A stretch of 61,871 bases of DNA from Paenibacillus macquariensis. GTDB taxonomy: Bacteria; Bacillota; Bacilli; Paenibacillales; Paenibacillaceae. The DNA lies in contig NZ_FTNK01000023.1 of NCBI RefSeq assembly GCF_900156375.1, positions 1-61,871 on the forward strand, written 5' to 3'. The notes beneath the pieces were generated by a model. That model had not been told where the DNA came from and made no database searches. It saw nothing but the letters and a program-made list of their open reading frames with translations. The translations under genes and the position numbers were made by a program. Below, one piece after another: positions 33,159-42,515 of this stretch. Numbering within the stretch: the first letter of the stretch is position 1; each line of letters starts with the position of its first letter.

Positions 33159-35237
33159 ATGGCAAGAGAGTTCTCCTTGAGTAATACACGTAATATTGGG
33201 ATCATGGCTCATATTGACGCAGGTAAGACTACTACCACTGAACGGATCTTGTTCTACACAGGTATAACGCACAAAATTGGTGAGGTTCACCAAGGGGCTG
33301 CGACTATGGACTGGATGGAGCAAGAACAGGAGCGCGGAATTACAATTACTTCCGCTGCTACTACCGCTTCTTGGAAGGGTCACCGCGTTAATATCATTGA
33401 TACCCCGGGACACGTTGACTTCACTGTTGAAGTTGAACGGTCCCTTCGTGTATTGGATGGGGCAGTAGGTGTGTTCAGTGCAAAAGAGGGCGTAGAACCT
33501 CAGTCCGAAACCGTATGGAGACAGGCTGACCGTTATGGCGTACCACGTATTGCATATGTGAACAAGATGGATATTATCGGTGCTGATTATCTTAATGTTA
33601 TTGAATCTATGCGTGATCGTCTTGCTGCGAATGCAGTAGCTATTCAACTTCCGATTGGTGCAGAAAATGAATTCATCGGGATTATCGACCTTATTGAGCA
33701 AAAAGCTCATATGTACAAGGATGATCTAGGTCAAAACATTGAGGTAGTTGAAATTCCTGAAGAATTCAAGGCTCAAGTTGAAGAACTTCGTGCAATTCTG
33801 TTTGAGAAAGTTGCAGAATTAGATGAAGAACTAACAATGAAGTACCTTGAAGGTGAAGAAATTACGATTCCAGAATTGAAAAAAGCTCTTCGTAAAGGTG
33901 TTGTTGAAACGAAGATTTTCCCAGTTATCTGTGGATCTTCTTATCGCAACAAGGGAGTTCAATTGATGATGGATGCTGTAGTTGATTATCTTCCAGCTCC
34001 AACTGACGTTCCAGCTATCGTTGGTCACCTTGATGATGGTACTGAAACAATTCGTCAGGCTGATGATAAAGCTCCTTTCGCAGCGCTTGCATTTAAGATT
34101 ATGACTGACCCTTACGTTGGTAAACTTACGTTCTTCCGTGTATATTCCGGTGTATTGCAATCCGGTTCTTATGTACTGAATGCAACAAAAGGTAAACGCG
34201 AACGTATCGGACGTATCCTTCAAATGCATGCTAACAGCCGTCAGGAAATCGCCGAAGTTTACTGCGGTGATATCGCTTCAGCTGTTGGATTGAAAGATAC
34301 AAGTACTGGTGATACACTCTGTGATGAGAAGCACCCAGTTATTCTTGAATCAATGAACTTCCCTGAACCAGTTATCTCTATCGCAGTTGAACCTAAAACG
34401 AAGGCTGACCAAGATAAACTTGGTGTTGCACTCGGTAAGTTGACTGAGGAAGACCCTACACTTCGTGCTCATACAGATGAAGAGACAGGTCAGACGATTC
34501 TAGCAGGTATGGGTGAACTTCATCTTGATATCATCATCGATCGTATGCGTCGTGAGTTTAACGTAGAAACCAATGTGGGTAAACCACAGGTTGCTTATCG
34601 TGAAACTTTCCGTGCAGCAGCACGTGTTGAAGGTAAGTTCGTACGTCAATCTGGGGGCCGTGGACAATACGGTCACGTATGGGTTGAATTCGAACCACTT
34701 GAAGCAGGTACTGGTAATACTTTCGAAAGCAAGGTTGTCGGTGGATCTGTTCCTAGAGAATATGTTGCTCCAGCACTTGCAGGGATTGAAGAAGGAATGA
34801 AGAGCGGTGTTATCGCAGGCTTCCCGCTTGTTGATGTCAAAGCTACCATCGTTGATGGTTCATACCATGATGTCGATTCCAATGAAATGGCATTTAAAGT
34901 TGCAGGTTCTCTAGCGCTTAAAGCTGCTAAAGACAAGTGTAAGCCTGTCCTTCTTGAGCCTATCATGAAAGTTGAAGTTGTTGTGCCAGAAGAGTATATG
35001 GGTGATGTTATGGGCATGCTGAACTCCCGTCGTGGACGGATTGAAGGTATGGATTCCCGTGCAGGCGGCCAGATCATTCGTGCTAAGGTGCCATTGTCTG
35101 AAATGTTTGGATATTCCACAACACTTCGTTCAGGTACTCAAGGTCGCGGTGTATTCTCAATGGAGCTTTCTCATTATGAAGAAGTTCCGAAGAGTATCTC
35201 TGAAGAAATTATCTCCAAGACTAAGGGTGGAGAATAA
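33159..35237 (+). CDS. fusA: Elongation factor G
   Basis: Translocase GTPase, 692 residues. G1 is AHIDAGKT (17-24), followed by the G3 DTPGHVDF and G4 NKMD motifs. Domain IV loop segments GGRGQYGHVWVEFEP and domain V (EPIMKVEVVVPEEYMGDV) are intact. ATG follows GAAGGGAG. Confidence 0.97.
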   Translation: MAREFSLSNTRNIGIMAHIDAGKTTTTERILFYTGITHKIGEVHQGAATMDWMEQEQERGITITSAATTASWKGHRVNIIDTPGHVDFTVEVERSLRVLDGAVGVFSAKEGVEPQSETVWRQADRYGVPRIAYVNKMDIIGADYLNVIESMRDRLAANAVAIQLPIGAENEFIGIIDLIEQKAHMYKDDLGQNIEVVEIPEEFKAQVEELRAILFEKVAELDEELTMKYLEGEEITIPELKKALRKGVVETKIFPVICGSSYRNKGVQLMMDAVVDYLPAPTDVPAIVGHLDDGTETIRQADDKAPFAALAFKIMTDPYVGKLTFFRVYSGVLQSGSYVLNATKGKRERIGRILQMHANSRQEIAEVYCGDIASAVGLKDTSTGDTLCDEKHPVILESMNFPEPVISIAVEPKTKADQDKLGVALGKLTEEDPTLRAHTDEETGQTILAGMGELHLDIIIDRMRREFNVETNVGKPQVAYRETFRAAARVEGKFVRQSGGRGQYGHVWVEFEPLEAGTGNTFESKVVGGSVPREYVAPALAGIEEGMKSGVIAGFPLVDVKATIVDGSYHDVDSNEMAFKVAGSLALKAAKDKCKPVLLEPIMKVEVVVPEEYMGDVMGMLNSRRGRIEGMDSRAGGQIIRAKVPLSEMFGYSTTLRSGTQGRGVFSMELSHYEEVPKSISEEIISKTKGGE

Positions 35238-35337
35238 TCACCACTTTTTTTCACAGAACGAAGCGAAAGAAGTGATTCTTTTACTTCGGGCTGTATAAAC
35301 ATAAACAATTTATTTATTGAAGGAGGAAGTGTTTAAA

Positions 35338-36528
35338 ATGGCAAAGGCTAAATTTGAACGCAATAAAACACACGTAAATATCGGTACTATTGGTCACGTC
35401 GATCATGGTAAAACGACTCTTACTGCAGCAATTACAACTGTATTGTCCAAAACTTACGGGGGTGCTGCTGTAGCATTCGATCAAATCGATAAAGCTCCAG
35501 AAGAGCGCGAACGTGGTATTACAATCTCTACAGCTCACGTTGAATATGAAACTCCTACGCGTCACTATGCACACGTAGACTGCCCAGGTCACGCCGATTA
35601 TGTTAAAAACATGATCACTGGTGCTGCTCAAATGGACGGAGCTATCCTAGTTGTTTCTGCAGCTGATGGTCCTATGCCACAGACTCGCGAGCATATCCTA
35701 TTGTCTCGTCAAGTTGGTGTTCCATACATCGTTGTATTCTTGAACAAATGTGATGTTGTAGAAGACGAAGAGCTTCTTGAATTGGTAGAAATGGAAGTTC
35801 GTGACCTGTTGAATGAATATGATTTCCCAGGCGACGACACTCCAATCTTCCAAGGTTCAGCTCGTGAAGCTTTGGCTAATCCAGACGGAGAATGGGCTGC
35901 TAAGATCGTTGAAATGTTCAACGTTATCGATGAGTATGTTCCAGATCCAGTTCGTGATACTGACAAACCTTTCTTGATGCCTATCGAGGATGTATTCTCT
36001 ATCACTGGTCGCGGTACCGTTGCTACAGGTCGTGTAGAACGTGGAACTGTTAAGATCGGCGAAGAAGTCGAAATCGTTGGTATTACTGAAGAATCCAAGA
36101 AATCCATCGTTACTGGTGTGGAAATGTTCCGCAAATTGCTTGATTCCGCTCAAGCTGGTGACAACATCGGAGCATTGCTTCGTGGAGTAGACCGCACAAT
36201 GATCGAGCGTGGTCAAGTTCTTGCTAAACCAGGTTCTGTTAAGCCTCACACAGAATTTTCTGCACAAATCTACGTGTTGACTAAAGAAGAAGGCGGACGT
36301 CATAAACCTTTCTTCACTGGTTACCGTCCACAGTTCTACTTCCGTACAACTGACGTAACTGGCGTTATCACTTTGCCAGAAGGAACTGAAATGGTTATGC
36401 CTGGTGACAACATCACTGTAACTGTTACATTGATCAACCCAATCGCGATTGAAGAAGGTACTAAATTCTCCATTCGTGAAGGCGGACGTACTGTTGGTGC
36501 AGGTGCTGTAGCAACAATCACTAAATAA
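35338..36528 (+). CDS. tuf: Elongation factor Tu
   Basis: Delivers aminoacyl-tRNA to the ribosome. 396 residues with GHVDHGKT (19-26), DCPGHADY and NKCD. The ATG at 35338 follows GAAGGAGGAAGTG; a TTG seven codons upstream overlaps the SD and is rejected. It ends the str operon and has a strong terminator. Confidence 0.98.
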   Translation: MAKAKFERNKTHVNIGTIGHVDHGKTTLTAAITTVLSKTYGGAAVAFDQIDKAPEERERGITISTAHVEYETPTRHYAHVDCPGHADYVKNMITGAAQMDGAILVVSAADGPMPQTREHILLSRQVGVPYIVVFLNKCDVVEDEELLELVEMEVRDLLNEYDFPGDDTPIFQGSAREALANPDGEWAAKIVEMFNVIDEYVPDPVRDTDKPFLMPIEDVFSITGRGTVATGRVERGTVKIGEEVEIVGITEESKKSIVTGVEMFRKLLDSAQAGDNIGALLRGVDRTMIERGQVLAKPGSVKPHTEFSAQIYVLTKEEGGRHKPFFTGYRPQFYFRTTDVTGVITLPEGTEMVMPGDNITVTVTLINPIAIEEGTKFSIREGGRTVGAGAVATITK

Positions 36529-36600
36529 TAAAGACTTTGGTCTTTGAATCATAAGCAACAGTGTACTGTAACGAGCAACAGTGTGATGTGAACGCAAGTC

Positions 36601-36645
36601 AACAGAGGATTCTATCCTTTAAACGATAGAATCCTCTGTTTTTAA
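36601..36645 (+). terminator. Terminator after tuf
   Basis: AACAGAGGATTCTATC and GATAGAATCCTCTGTT form a perfect 16 bp stem with an 8 nt loop, ending in TTTTTA. Confidence 0.95.
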
Positions 36646-36707
36646 TTTCAAAAGCTGATTTGGGTAAAATTACTGGCGAACTGATTCATCAAATGAACAG
36701 TTTAAGG

Positions 36708-36736
36708 TTGCCTACTTAGCGAATAAAGTGTATTAT
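36708..36736 (+). promoter_or_regulatory. Upstream promoter of S10 operon
   Basis: TTGCCT (36708-36713), 17 bp spacer, TATTAT (36731-36736). Confidence 0.6.
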
Positions 36737-36780
36737 ATAAACTTAGCCACGAGGTAATAACTTAACTTTCTATTTAATAC

Positions 36781-36809
36781 TTGCTTTATACCCAAGTATT
36801 CTATATAAT
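36781..36809 (+). promoter_or_regulatory. Downstream promoter of S10 operon
   Basis: TTGCTT (36781-36786), 17 bp spacer, perfect TATAAT (36804-36809). With the upstream copy it forms a tandem pair driving the 15 kb r-protein superoperon. Confidence 0.72.
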
Positions 36810-36844
36810 TATGAATGTTGTTCTGAGACGTTGCGATGATGTGA

Positions 36845-36940
36845 GAGGTTACTGACACACCTGGCCCCTTTGCCATGGAGCGGTTGTCTAGAAAATTTTC
36901 ACGGAGTATGTCCGATACCAAATTGGGCGATAGAAGGAGG
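36845..36940 (+). promoter_or_regulatory. S10 operon mRNA leader
   Basis: The segment GAGGTTACTGACACACCTGG ... CCTTTGCCATGGAGC ... ACGGAGTATGTCCGATACC resembles, from memory, the well-conserved leader before rpsJ in Bacilli. GGACATACTCC-like pairing is possible. It ends at the rpsJ AAGGAGG. The regulator is not known to me. Confidence 0.5.
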
Positions 36941-36947
36941 GACTAAA

Positions 36948-37256
36948 ATGGCAAAGCAAAAAATTCGTATTCGTTTGAAAGCTTACGATCACAGAATTCT
37001 TGATCAATCCGCTGAGAAAATTGTTGAAACTGCAAAACGTTCGGGTGCTAGTGTTTCCGGACCGATTCCACTTCCAACTGAAAAACAAATCATTACCATT
37101 CTCCGTGCGGTACACAAGTATAAGGATTCGCGGGAACAGTTTGAACAACGCACTCATAAGCGTTTGATCGACATCGTTAACCCGACTCCACAAACTGTGG
37201 ATGCCCTAATGCGCTTGGACCTGCCGTCCGGTGTAGATATTGAAATTAAATTGTAA
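36948..37256 (+). CDS. rpsJ: 30S ribosomal protein S10
   Basis: 102 residues, AKQKIRIRLKAYDHRILDQSAEKIVETAKRSGA N-terminal part and THKRLIDI near the middle. It is also NusE, part of antitermination complexes. ATG at 36948 follows AAGGAGGGA; the open frame upstream passes through the leader and is not used. First gene of the S10 operon. Confidence 0.97.
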   Translation: MAKQKIRIRLKAYDHRILDQSAEKIVETAKRSGASVSGPIPLPTEKQIITILRAVHKYKDSREQFEQRTHKRLIDIVNPTPQTVDALMRLDLPSGVDIEIKL

Positions 37257-37300
37257 TTTGTTTTACTAGTATGAATTTATAAAGGAAACGAGGTGTCAAC

Positions 37301-37924
37301 ATGAAAGGTATCTTAGGAAAAAAACTCGGGATGACTCAAGTATTTACCCCTGAAGGTAATGTAATTCCTGTAACAGTAATTGAAGCAGGACCTTGTGTTG
37401 TTTTGCAAAAGAAAGACCTAGAGAACGATGGTTATGAAGCAGTTCAACTAGGCTTTTCCGATAAAAAGGAAAGAAACGCGATCAAGCCAGAAATAGGCCA
37501 TGCGAAAAAGGCAAATACTGCGCCTAAGCGCTACGTTCGCGAAATTCGCGGGATTGACTCCACAAGTGTTGAAGTGGGTCAAGAGTTGAAGGCTGATGTC
37601 TTCACAGAAGGTGAATTTGTTGACGTAACAGGTACTTCAAAAGGTAAAGGATTCCAAGGTGTAATTAAACGTTGGAACCAAAGCCGCGGACCAATGGCTC
37701 ACGGATCGCGTTATCACCGTAGACCAGGTTCCATGGGTTCCATCCAAGCGAACCGTGTACCTAAGGGCAAACGCCTTCCAGGACATATGGGACATACGAC
37801 AATTACAGTACAAAGACTTGAAGTTATCAAAGTAGATGTAGAACGTAATGTTTTACTTGTTAAAGGTGCTGTACCAGGACCTAGAAACAGCTACGTGAAA
37901 ATCAAAGAAACGGTGAAGAAATAA
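37301..37924 (+). CDS. rplC: 50S ribosomal protein L3
   Basis: 207 residues. Starts KGILGKKLGMTQVF, with the central extension toward the peptidyl-transferase centre (WNQSRGPMAHGSRYHRRPGS). An early 50S assembly protein. ATG after GGAAACGAGGTG, 44 bp behind rpsJ. Confidence 0.97.
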   Translation: MKGILGKKLGMTQVFTPEGNVIPVTVIEAGPCVVLQKKDLENDGYEAVQLGFSDKKERNAIKPEIGHAKKANTAPKRYVREIRGIDSTSVEVGQELKADVFTEGEFVDVTGTSKGKGFQGVIKRWNQSRGPMAHGSRYHRRPGSMGSIQANRVPKGKRLPGHMGHTTITVQRLEVIKVDVERNVLLVKGAVPGPRNSYVKIKETVKK

Positions 37925-37948
37925 TCACCATAGAAAGGAGGAACAACA

Positions 37949-38572
37949 ATGCCCAAAGTAGTGCTTTTTAATGTAGGTGGAGCTGAAGTAGGAGAAGTGG
38001 AATTGAGTGACACTGTATTCGGTATTGAACCGCATGTACATGTTATGAACCAAGCTGTCTTATTACAAAGAGCTTCTTTACGTCGTGGTACTCACAAAGT
38101 TAAAGGACGTTCTGAAGTTCGCGGTGGCGGACGTAAACCTTGGAAACAAAAAGGTACAGGTCGCGCTCGTCAAGGTTCAATTCGTTCGCCACAATGGAAA
38201 GGCGGCGGCGTAGTATTCGGACCAACACCACGCAGTTATACATTCAAACTGCCTAAGAAGGTTCGTCGTTTGGCAATTAAATCCGCATTGTCATCTAAAG
38301 TATTGGATAATAACATTATCGTTCTAGATGCATTGACGTTGAATTCGCCAAAAACGAAAGAATTTGCAGCGATATTAAGTAACTTAAAAGTCGATCGTAA
38401 AGCTCTAATTGTTACACCTAGTTATGATGATACAGTAGCTATGTCTGCTCGTAACATTCCTGGTGTGAAATTTGTAGCAGCAGACGGCATTAATGTCCTT
38501 GACGTACTATTGTACGACAAGTTGATCATTACGAAGGAAGCAGTTCAGAAGGTAGAGGAGGTGTTCGCGTAA
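37949..38572 (+). CDS. rplD: 50S ribosomal protein L4
   Basis: 207 residues with the exit-tunnel loop KVKGRSEVRGGGRKPWKQKG and GRARQGSIRSPQW. Lines the nascent peptide tunnel constriction. ATG after AAAGGAGG. Its TAA overlaps the rplW ATG by one base (TAATG). Confidence 0.97.
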   Translation: MPKVVLFNVGGAEVGEVELSDTVFGIEPHVHVMNQAVLLQRASLRRGTHKVKGRSEVRGGGRKPWKQKGTGRARQGSIRSPQWKGGGVVFGPTPRSYTFKLPKKVRRLAIKSALSSKVLDNNIIVLDALTLNSPKTKEFAAILSNLKVDRKALIVTPSYDDTVAMSARNIPGVKFVAADGINVLDVLLYDKLIITKEAVQKVEEVFA

Positions 38573-38865
38573 TGAAGGATCCTCGCGATGTGATCAAACG
38601 TCCGGTTATTACGGAACGTACGTCCGAATTTATGAGCGATATGAAATATGCTTTTGAAGTGGACATCCGTGCCAATAAAACCGAAATTAAACAAGCTATT
38701 GAAGCTATATTCAAAGTTAAAGTAACAAATGTTAATACAATGCGTGTACCGCAAAAACCTAAACGTTACGGTAAATATTCCGGTTATACATCGGAATGGA
38801 AGAAAGCTATCGTATCGCTTAGCAAAGATAGCAAGCCGCTTGAATTTTTTGAAGCAGTAGAGTAG
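38572..38865 (+). CDS. rplW: 50S ribosomal protein L23
   Basis: 97 residues, starting KDPRDVIKRPVITERTSEFM. Sits at the tunnel exit and docks trigger factor and SRP. Coupled to rplD by TAATG, with GTAGAGGAGGTG inside the rplD end as its ribosome binding site. Confidence 0.96.
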   Translation: MKDPRDVIKRPVITERTSEFMSDMKYAFEVDIRANKTEIKQAIEAIFKVKVTNVNTMRVPQKPKRYGKYSGYTSEWKKAIVSLSKDSKPLEFFEAVE

Positions 38866-38895
38866 TAAAATCGCTAAAGTAAGGAGGAAAACTCT

Positions 38896-39726
38896 GTGCC
38901 AATTAAAAAGTATAAACCTACTTCCCCGGCTAGAAGACACATGTCTGTGTCCACGTTTGAAGAAATCACTACAAACGAACCGGAAAAATCCTTGTTGTCT
39001 CCCCTTTTCAAACATGCGGGACGTAATAACCAAGGTAAAATTACAGTTCGTCACCATGGCGGCGGACACAAACGTAAATACCGTATTATTGACTTCAAAC
39101 GGACTAAAGACGGCATACCAGGTCGCGTTGCTACGATTGAATACGATCCGAACCGTACTTCCAATATTGCTTTGATCCACTATGCAGACGGAGAGAAACG
39201 TTATATTATCGCTCCTCAAGGTCTAAAAGTTGGAGATCAAATCGAATCAGGACCAGCATCCGATATCAAAGTTGGTAACACGCTTCCTATGGAAAACATT
39301 CCAGTAGGTACAGTTATCCACAATATCGAATTGCAACCAGGTAAAGGTGGACAATTAGTACGCGCAGCTGGTACTGAAGCTCAACTTCTTGGTAAAGAAG
39401 AAAAATACGTATCCGTACGTTTGTCTTCTGGTGAAGTTCGTAAATTGTTGAAAGTTTGTCGCGCTACAATCGGTGCTGTCGGCAATGCTGATCACGAGTT
39501 AATCAAGATCGGTAAAGCAGGACGTAGCCGTTGGATGGGACGTCGCCCAGAAGTACGCGGAGTAGTAATGAACCCGAACGATCACCCACACGGTGGTGGT
39601 GAAGGACGCGCTCCAATCGGACGTAAATCTCCATTGTCTCCATGGGGTAAACCAACCCTTGGTTACAAAACGCGTAAAAAAGGTAAAGCTTCTGACAAAT
39701 ATATCGTTCGCCGCCGCACAAAATAA
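38896..39726 (+). CDS. rplB: 50S ribosomal protein L2
   Basis: 276 residues with HHGGGHKRKYRIIDFKR and the conserved C-terminal GVVMNPNDHPHGGGEGRAPIG, whose His is important for peptidyl transfer. GTG start 8 nt after AAGGAGG. Confidence 0.97.
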   Translation: MPIKKYKPTSPARRHMSVSTFEEITTNEPEKSLLSPLFKHAGRNNQGKITVRHHGGGHKRKYRIIDFKRTKDGIPGRVATIEYDPNRTSNIALIHYADGEKRYIIAPQGLKVGDQIESGPASDIKVGNTLPMENIPVGTVIHNIELQPGKGGQLVRAAGTEAQLLGKEEKYVSVRLSSGEVRKLLKVCRATIGAVGNADHELIKIGKAGRSRWMGRRPEVRGVVMNPNDHPHGGGEGRAPIGRKSPLSPWGKPTLGYKTRKKGKASDKYIVRRRTK

Positions 39727-39795
39727 TGCACACTGTGCATAACTTTGTGAAGTGCCGAAAGTAACGAGAAGATTTGATGAAGGGAGGATTCATAT

Positions 39796-40074
39796 ATGAG
39801 TCGCAGTTTAAAAAAGGGACCTTTCATTGATGGTTACCTGTTGAAAAAAGTTGATGATATGAACGCATCTGAGAAAAAGGCTGTTATTAAGACTTGGTCT
39901 CGTCGTTCCACTATTTTCCCACAGTTCATCGGACTTACATTTGGCGTGTATGATGGACGTAAGCACGTTCCAGTATACGTAACGGAAGATATGGTAGGAC
40001 ACAAATTGGGCGAGTTTTCTCCAACACGTACTTACAGAAGTCATTCGGATGATGATAAGAAAACAAGAAGATAA
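39796..40074 (+). CDS. rpsS: 30S ribosomal protein S19
   Basis: 92 residues, SRSLKKGPFIDGYLLKK and KLGEFSPTRTYRSH; binds the 30S head with S13 near the A site. ATG after GAAGGGAGG, with a 69 bp spacer after rplB. Confidence 0.97.
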   Translation: MSRSLKKGPFIDGYLLKKVDDMNASEKKAVIKTWSRRSTIFPQFIGLTFGVYDGRKHVPVYVTEDMVGHKLGEFSPTRTYRSHSDDDKKTRR

Positions 40075-40109
40075 TATTTTAAGCTCTTTGTCTGAGAGGA
40101 GGTAACACA

Positions 40110-40442
40110 ATGGAAGCAAAAGCACATGCTAAATCTATTCGGATTTCTTCCCGTAAAGTTCAACTAGTAATTGACTTGATTCGTGGTAAAGAAGTTGGCG
40201 CTGCAATCGCAATTCTTCGTCACACTCCGAAAGCCGCTTCCCCGGTTGTGGAAAAGTTGTTGAACTCAGCGATCGCAAATGCTGAACACAACTATTCACT
40301 AGATGTTAACAAATTGTTTGTTAGTGAAGTTTATGTCAACCAAGGACCGACGATGAAACGTTTCCGTCCTCGTGCGATGGGACGCGCTAGCAAGATTAAC
40401 AAGCGTACTAGCCACATTTCTTTGGTGGTATCTGAGAAATAA
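40110..40442 (+). CDS. rplV: 50S ribosomal protein L22
   Basis: 110 residues. AKSIRISSRKVQLVIDLIRGK begins the globular part. The tunnel-lining hairpin is near VNQGPTMKRFRPRAMGRASKINKRTSHI. ATG after GAGAGGAGGT. Confidence 0.97.
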   Translation: MEAKAHAKSIRISSRKVQLVIDLIRGKEVGAAIAILRHTPKAASPVVEKLLNSAIANAEHNYSLDVNKLFVSEVYVNQGPTMKRFRPRAMGRASKINKRTSHISLVVSEK

Positions 40443-40455
40443 GGAGGGATAACGA

Positions 40456-41121
40456 GTGGGCCAAAAAGTAAATCCAATAGGACTACGTGTAGGCATTATT
40501 CGTGATTGGGAATCTAAATGGTTTGCCGGTAAAGAGTTCGGTACTCTTTTAATCGAAGACATTAAAATTCGCGAATACGTTAAAAATAAATTAAAAGATT
40601 CAGCTGTTTCTCATATTGAAATTGAGCGCGCAGCTGGTCGTGTGAATGTTACTATTCATACAGCTAAACCAGGAATGGTAATCGGTAAGGGTGGTGCTGA
40701 AGTAGAAGTACTTCGTACTCAAATTGCTAAGATTTCTCTTGGTAAGAAAGTTCACATTAACATTTCTGAAATTAAACACCCTGAACTAGATGCTATTCTT
40801 GTAGCTGAAAGCATTGCACAACAATTGGAACGTCGTGTTTCCTTCCGTCGTGCTTTGAAACAAGCAATGCAAAGAACTATGCGCTCTGGTGCAAAAGGGA
40901 TTAAAACACAAGTAGGCGGACGTCTTGGCGGTGCTGAGATTGCTCGTTCAGAAGGCTACAGTGAAGGAACTGTTCCACTTCATACACTTCGTGCTGATAT
41001 TGACTACGGTACAGCTGAAGCAGCTACTACTTTCGGTCTAATCGGAGTGAAAGTATGGATCTATCGTGGAGAGGTTCTTCCTACGGCTAAGAAACAGGCT
41101 GCGCAGGAAGGAGGCAACTAA
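40456..41121 (+). CDS. rpsC: 30S ribosomal protein S3
   Basis: 221 residues: GQKVNPIGLRVGIIRDW, a KH domain with PGMVIGKGGAEVE, and the C-terminal GVKVWIYRGEVLP. Part of the mRNA entry helicase with S4 and S5. GTG start after AAGGAGGG, 13 bp after rplV. Confidence 0.97.
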   Translation: MGQKVNPIGLRVGIIRDWESKWFAGKEFGTLLIEDIKIREYVKNKLKDSAVSHIEIERAAGRVNVTIHTAKPGMVIGKGGAEVEVLRTQIAKISLGKKVHINISEIKHPELDAILVAESIAQQLERRVSFRRALKQAMQRTMRSGAKGIKTQVGGRLGGAEIARSEGYSEGTVPLHTLRADIDYGTAEAATTFGLIGVKVWIYRGEVLPTAKKQAAQEGGN

Positions 41122-41123
41122 TC

Positions 41124-41558
41124 ATGTTGGTACCAAAACGTGTAAAACACCGCAAACAACAACGCGGACACATGAGAGGTCAAGCTAAAGGCGGAACTGA
41201 ATTGAACTTCGGAGAATTCGGTCTTGTAGCACTAGAACCATCATGGATTACTAACCGCCAGATTGAAGCTGCGCGTATCGCTATGACGCGTTACATCAAA
41301 CGTGGTGGTAAAGTATGGATTAAAATTTTCCCGGATAAGCCAATCACACAGAAGCCTCTAGAAGTACGTATGGGTAGTGGTAAAGGTAACGTGGAAAAAT
41401 GGGTTGCTGTTGTAAAACCTGGTAAGATTATGTTTGAACTTGGTGGAGTGCCTGAAGAAATCGCTCGTGAAGCGATGCGTCTTGCTTCTCATAAATTGCC
41501 AATCAAAACTAAGTTTATCAAACGTGAAGAAGTGGGTGGTGAAGCAAATGAAAGCTAG
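41124..41558 (+). CDS. rplP: 50S ribosomal protein L16
   Basis: 144 residues, LVPKRVKHRKQQRGHMRG and the conserved PDKPITQKPLEVRMGSGKGN loop that contacts A-site tRNA. Starts 2 bp after rpsC with GGAAGGAGG in the rpsC end; its last 11 bp overlap rpmC. Confidence 0.97.
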   Translation: MLVPKRVKHRKQQRGHMRGQAKGGTELNFGEFGLVALEPSWITNRQIEAARIAMTRYIKRGGKVWIKIFPDKPITQKPLEVRMGSGKGNVEKWVAVVKPGKIMFELGGVPEEIAREAMRLASHKLPIKTKFIKREEVGGEANES

Positions 41559-41745
41559 TGAACTTCGTAACCTAACCTCTGCTGAGATAGAACAGAAAGT
41601 ATCCGGATTTAAAGAAGAACTCTTTAACCTCCGTTTTCAACTGGCTACTGGTCAGCTTGACAACCCGACTCGGATTCGTGATGTTCGTAAAGAAATAGCT
41701 CGTGCTAAAACTATTATCCATGAAAGACTACTTGGAATTAGTTAA
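41548..41745 (+). CDS. rpmC: 50S ribosomal protein L29
   Basis: 65 residues, KASELRNLTSAEIEQKVSGFKEELFNLRFQ: a two-helix coiled hairpin near the tunnel exit. The ATG at 41548 overlaps rplP by 11 bp and has GGTGGTGAAG as a weak site, so translation is probably coupled. Confidence 0.96.
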   Translation: MKASELRNLTSAEIEQKVSGFKEELFNLRFQLATGQLDNPTRIRDVRKEIARAKTIIHERLLGIS

Positions 41746-41789
41746 TTGAATCGGACTAACGTCGTCTATATTCAGGAAGGAGGCTTACA

Positions 41790-42056
41790 ATGAGCGAGGA
41801 ACGTAATGCACGTAAAGTACAAGTGGGTAAAGTAGTCAGCGATAAAATGGATAAAACTATTGTTATTGCTGTTGAATCTCATAAAAAGCATAACTTGTAT
41901 CACAAGAGCATTAAACACACTAAGAAGTTTAAGGCGCATGATGAAAACAACGATGCTAAAATCGGGGATGTAGTTAAAGTTATGGAGACCCGTCCACTAT
42001 CTAAGGATAAACGCTGGAGATTAGTCGAAATCGTGGAAAAAGCGATTATCATCTAA
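41790..42056 (+). CDS. rpsQ: 30S ribosomal protein S17
   Basis: 88 residues with RKVQVGKVVSDKMDKTIVIAV and GDVVKVMETRPLSKDKRWRLVEI. Primary 16S-binding protein of the 30S body. ATG after GGAAGGAGG. Confidence 0.96.
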   Translation: MSEERNARKVQVGKVVSDKMDKTIVIAVESHKKHNLYHKSIKHTKKFKAHDENNDAKIGDVVKVMETRPLSKDKRWRLVEIVEKAIII

Positions 42057-42093
42057 ATCCTTTATACGTTTTGTTCGAAAGGAGGAAATATAA

Positions 42094-42462
42094 ATGATTC
42101 AACCATTTACTCGTTTGCATGTAGCTGACAACTCCGGAGCGAAGGAACTTATGTGTATCCGCGTTTTAGGAGGAACAGGTCGTCGTACAGCAGCAATTGG
42201 TGATATGATCGTATGTGCTGTTAAAGCAGCAACACCAGGCGGCGTTGTCAAAAAGGGTGATGTAGTAAGAGCTGTAGTAGTTCGTACTAAACGTACTGTT
42301 CGTCGTAAAGACGGTTCGTATATCGCTTTTGATGAAAATGCAGCAGTTGTCGTTAAAGATGATAAGAGCCCACGTGGAACTCGTATTTTCGGACCTGTTG
42401 CTCGCGAACTTCGCGACAGAGACTTCATGAAAATCGTTTCCTTGGCACCGGAAGTTATCTAA
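42094..42462 (+). CDS. rplN: 50S ribosomal protein L14
   Basis: 122 residues, IQPFTRLHVADNSGAKELMCIRV and RRKDGSYIAFDENAAV. Interface protein forming bridge B8 and the target of RsfS. ATG after AAAGGAGG. Starts the spc part of the superoperon, with no separate promoter seen. Confidence 0.97.
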   Translation: MIQPFTRLHVADNSGAKELMCIRVLGGTGRRTAAIGDMIVCAVKAATPGGVVKKGDVVRAVVVRTKRTVRRKDGSYIAFDENAAVVVKDDKSPRGTRIFGPVARELRDRDFMKIVSLAPEVI

Positions 42463-42515
42463 ATCTAAGTAACCTTAAACTTGCAAGGAATAGCAAGCCG
42501 CAGGAGGTGTAACAA

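Noticed and set aside
33123..33710. 195-codon minus-strand open frame inside fusA
   Set aside because: Complete overlap with the highly conserved fusA gene; antisense shadow of codon bias.
35236..35277. Terminator between fusA and tuf (AATCAC/GTGATT)
   Set aside because: Six-base stem with a ~30 nt loop and no proper T run; tuf probably stays in the operon.
35857..36597. 246-codon minus-strand open frame over tuf
   Set aside because: Antisense to tuf, Ser/Cys/Phe-rich shadow, no SD.
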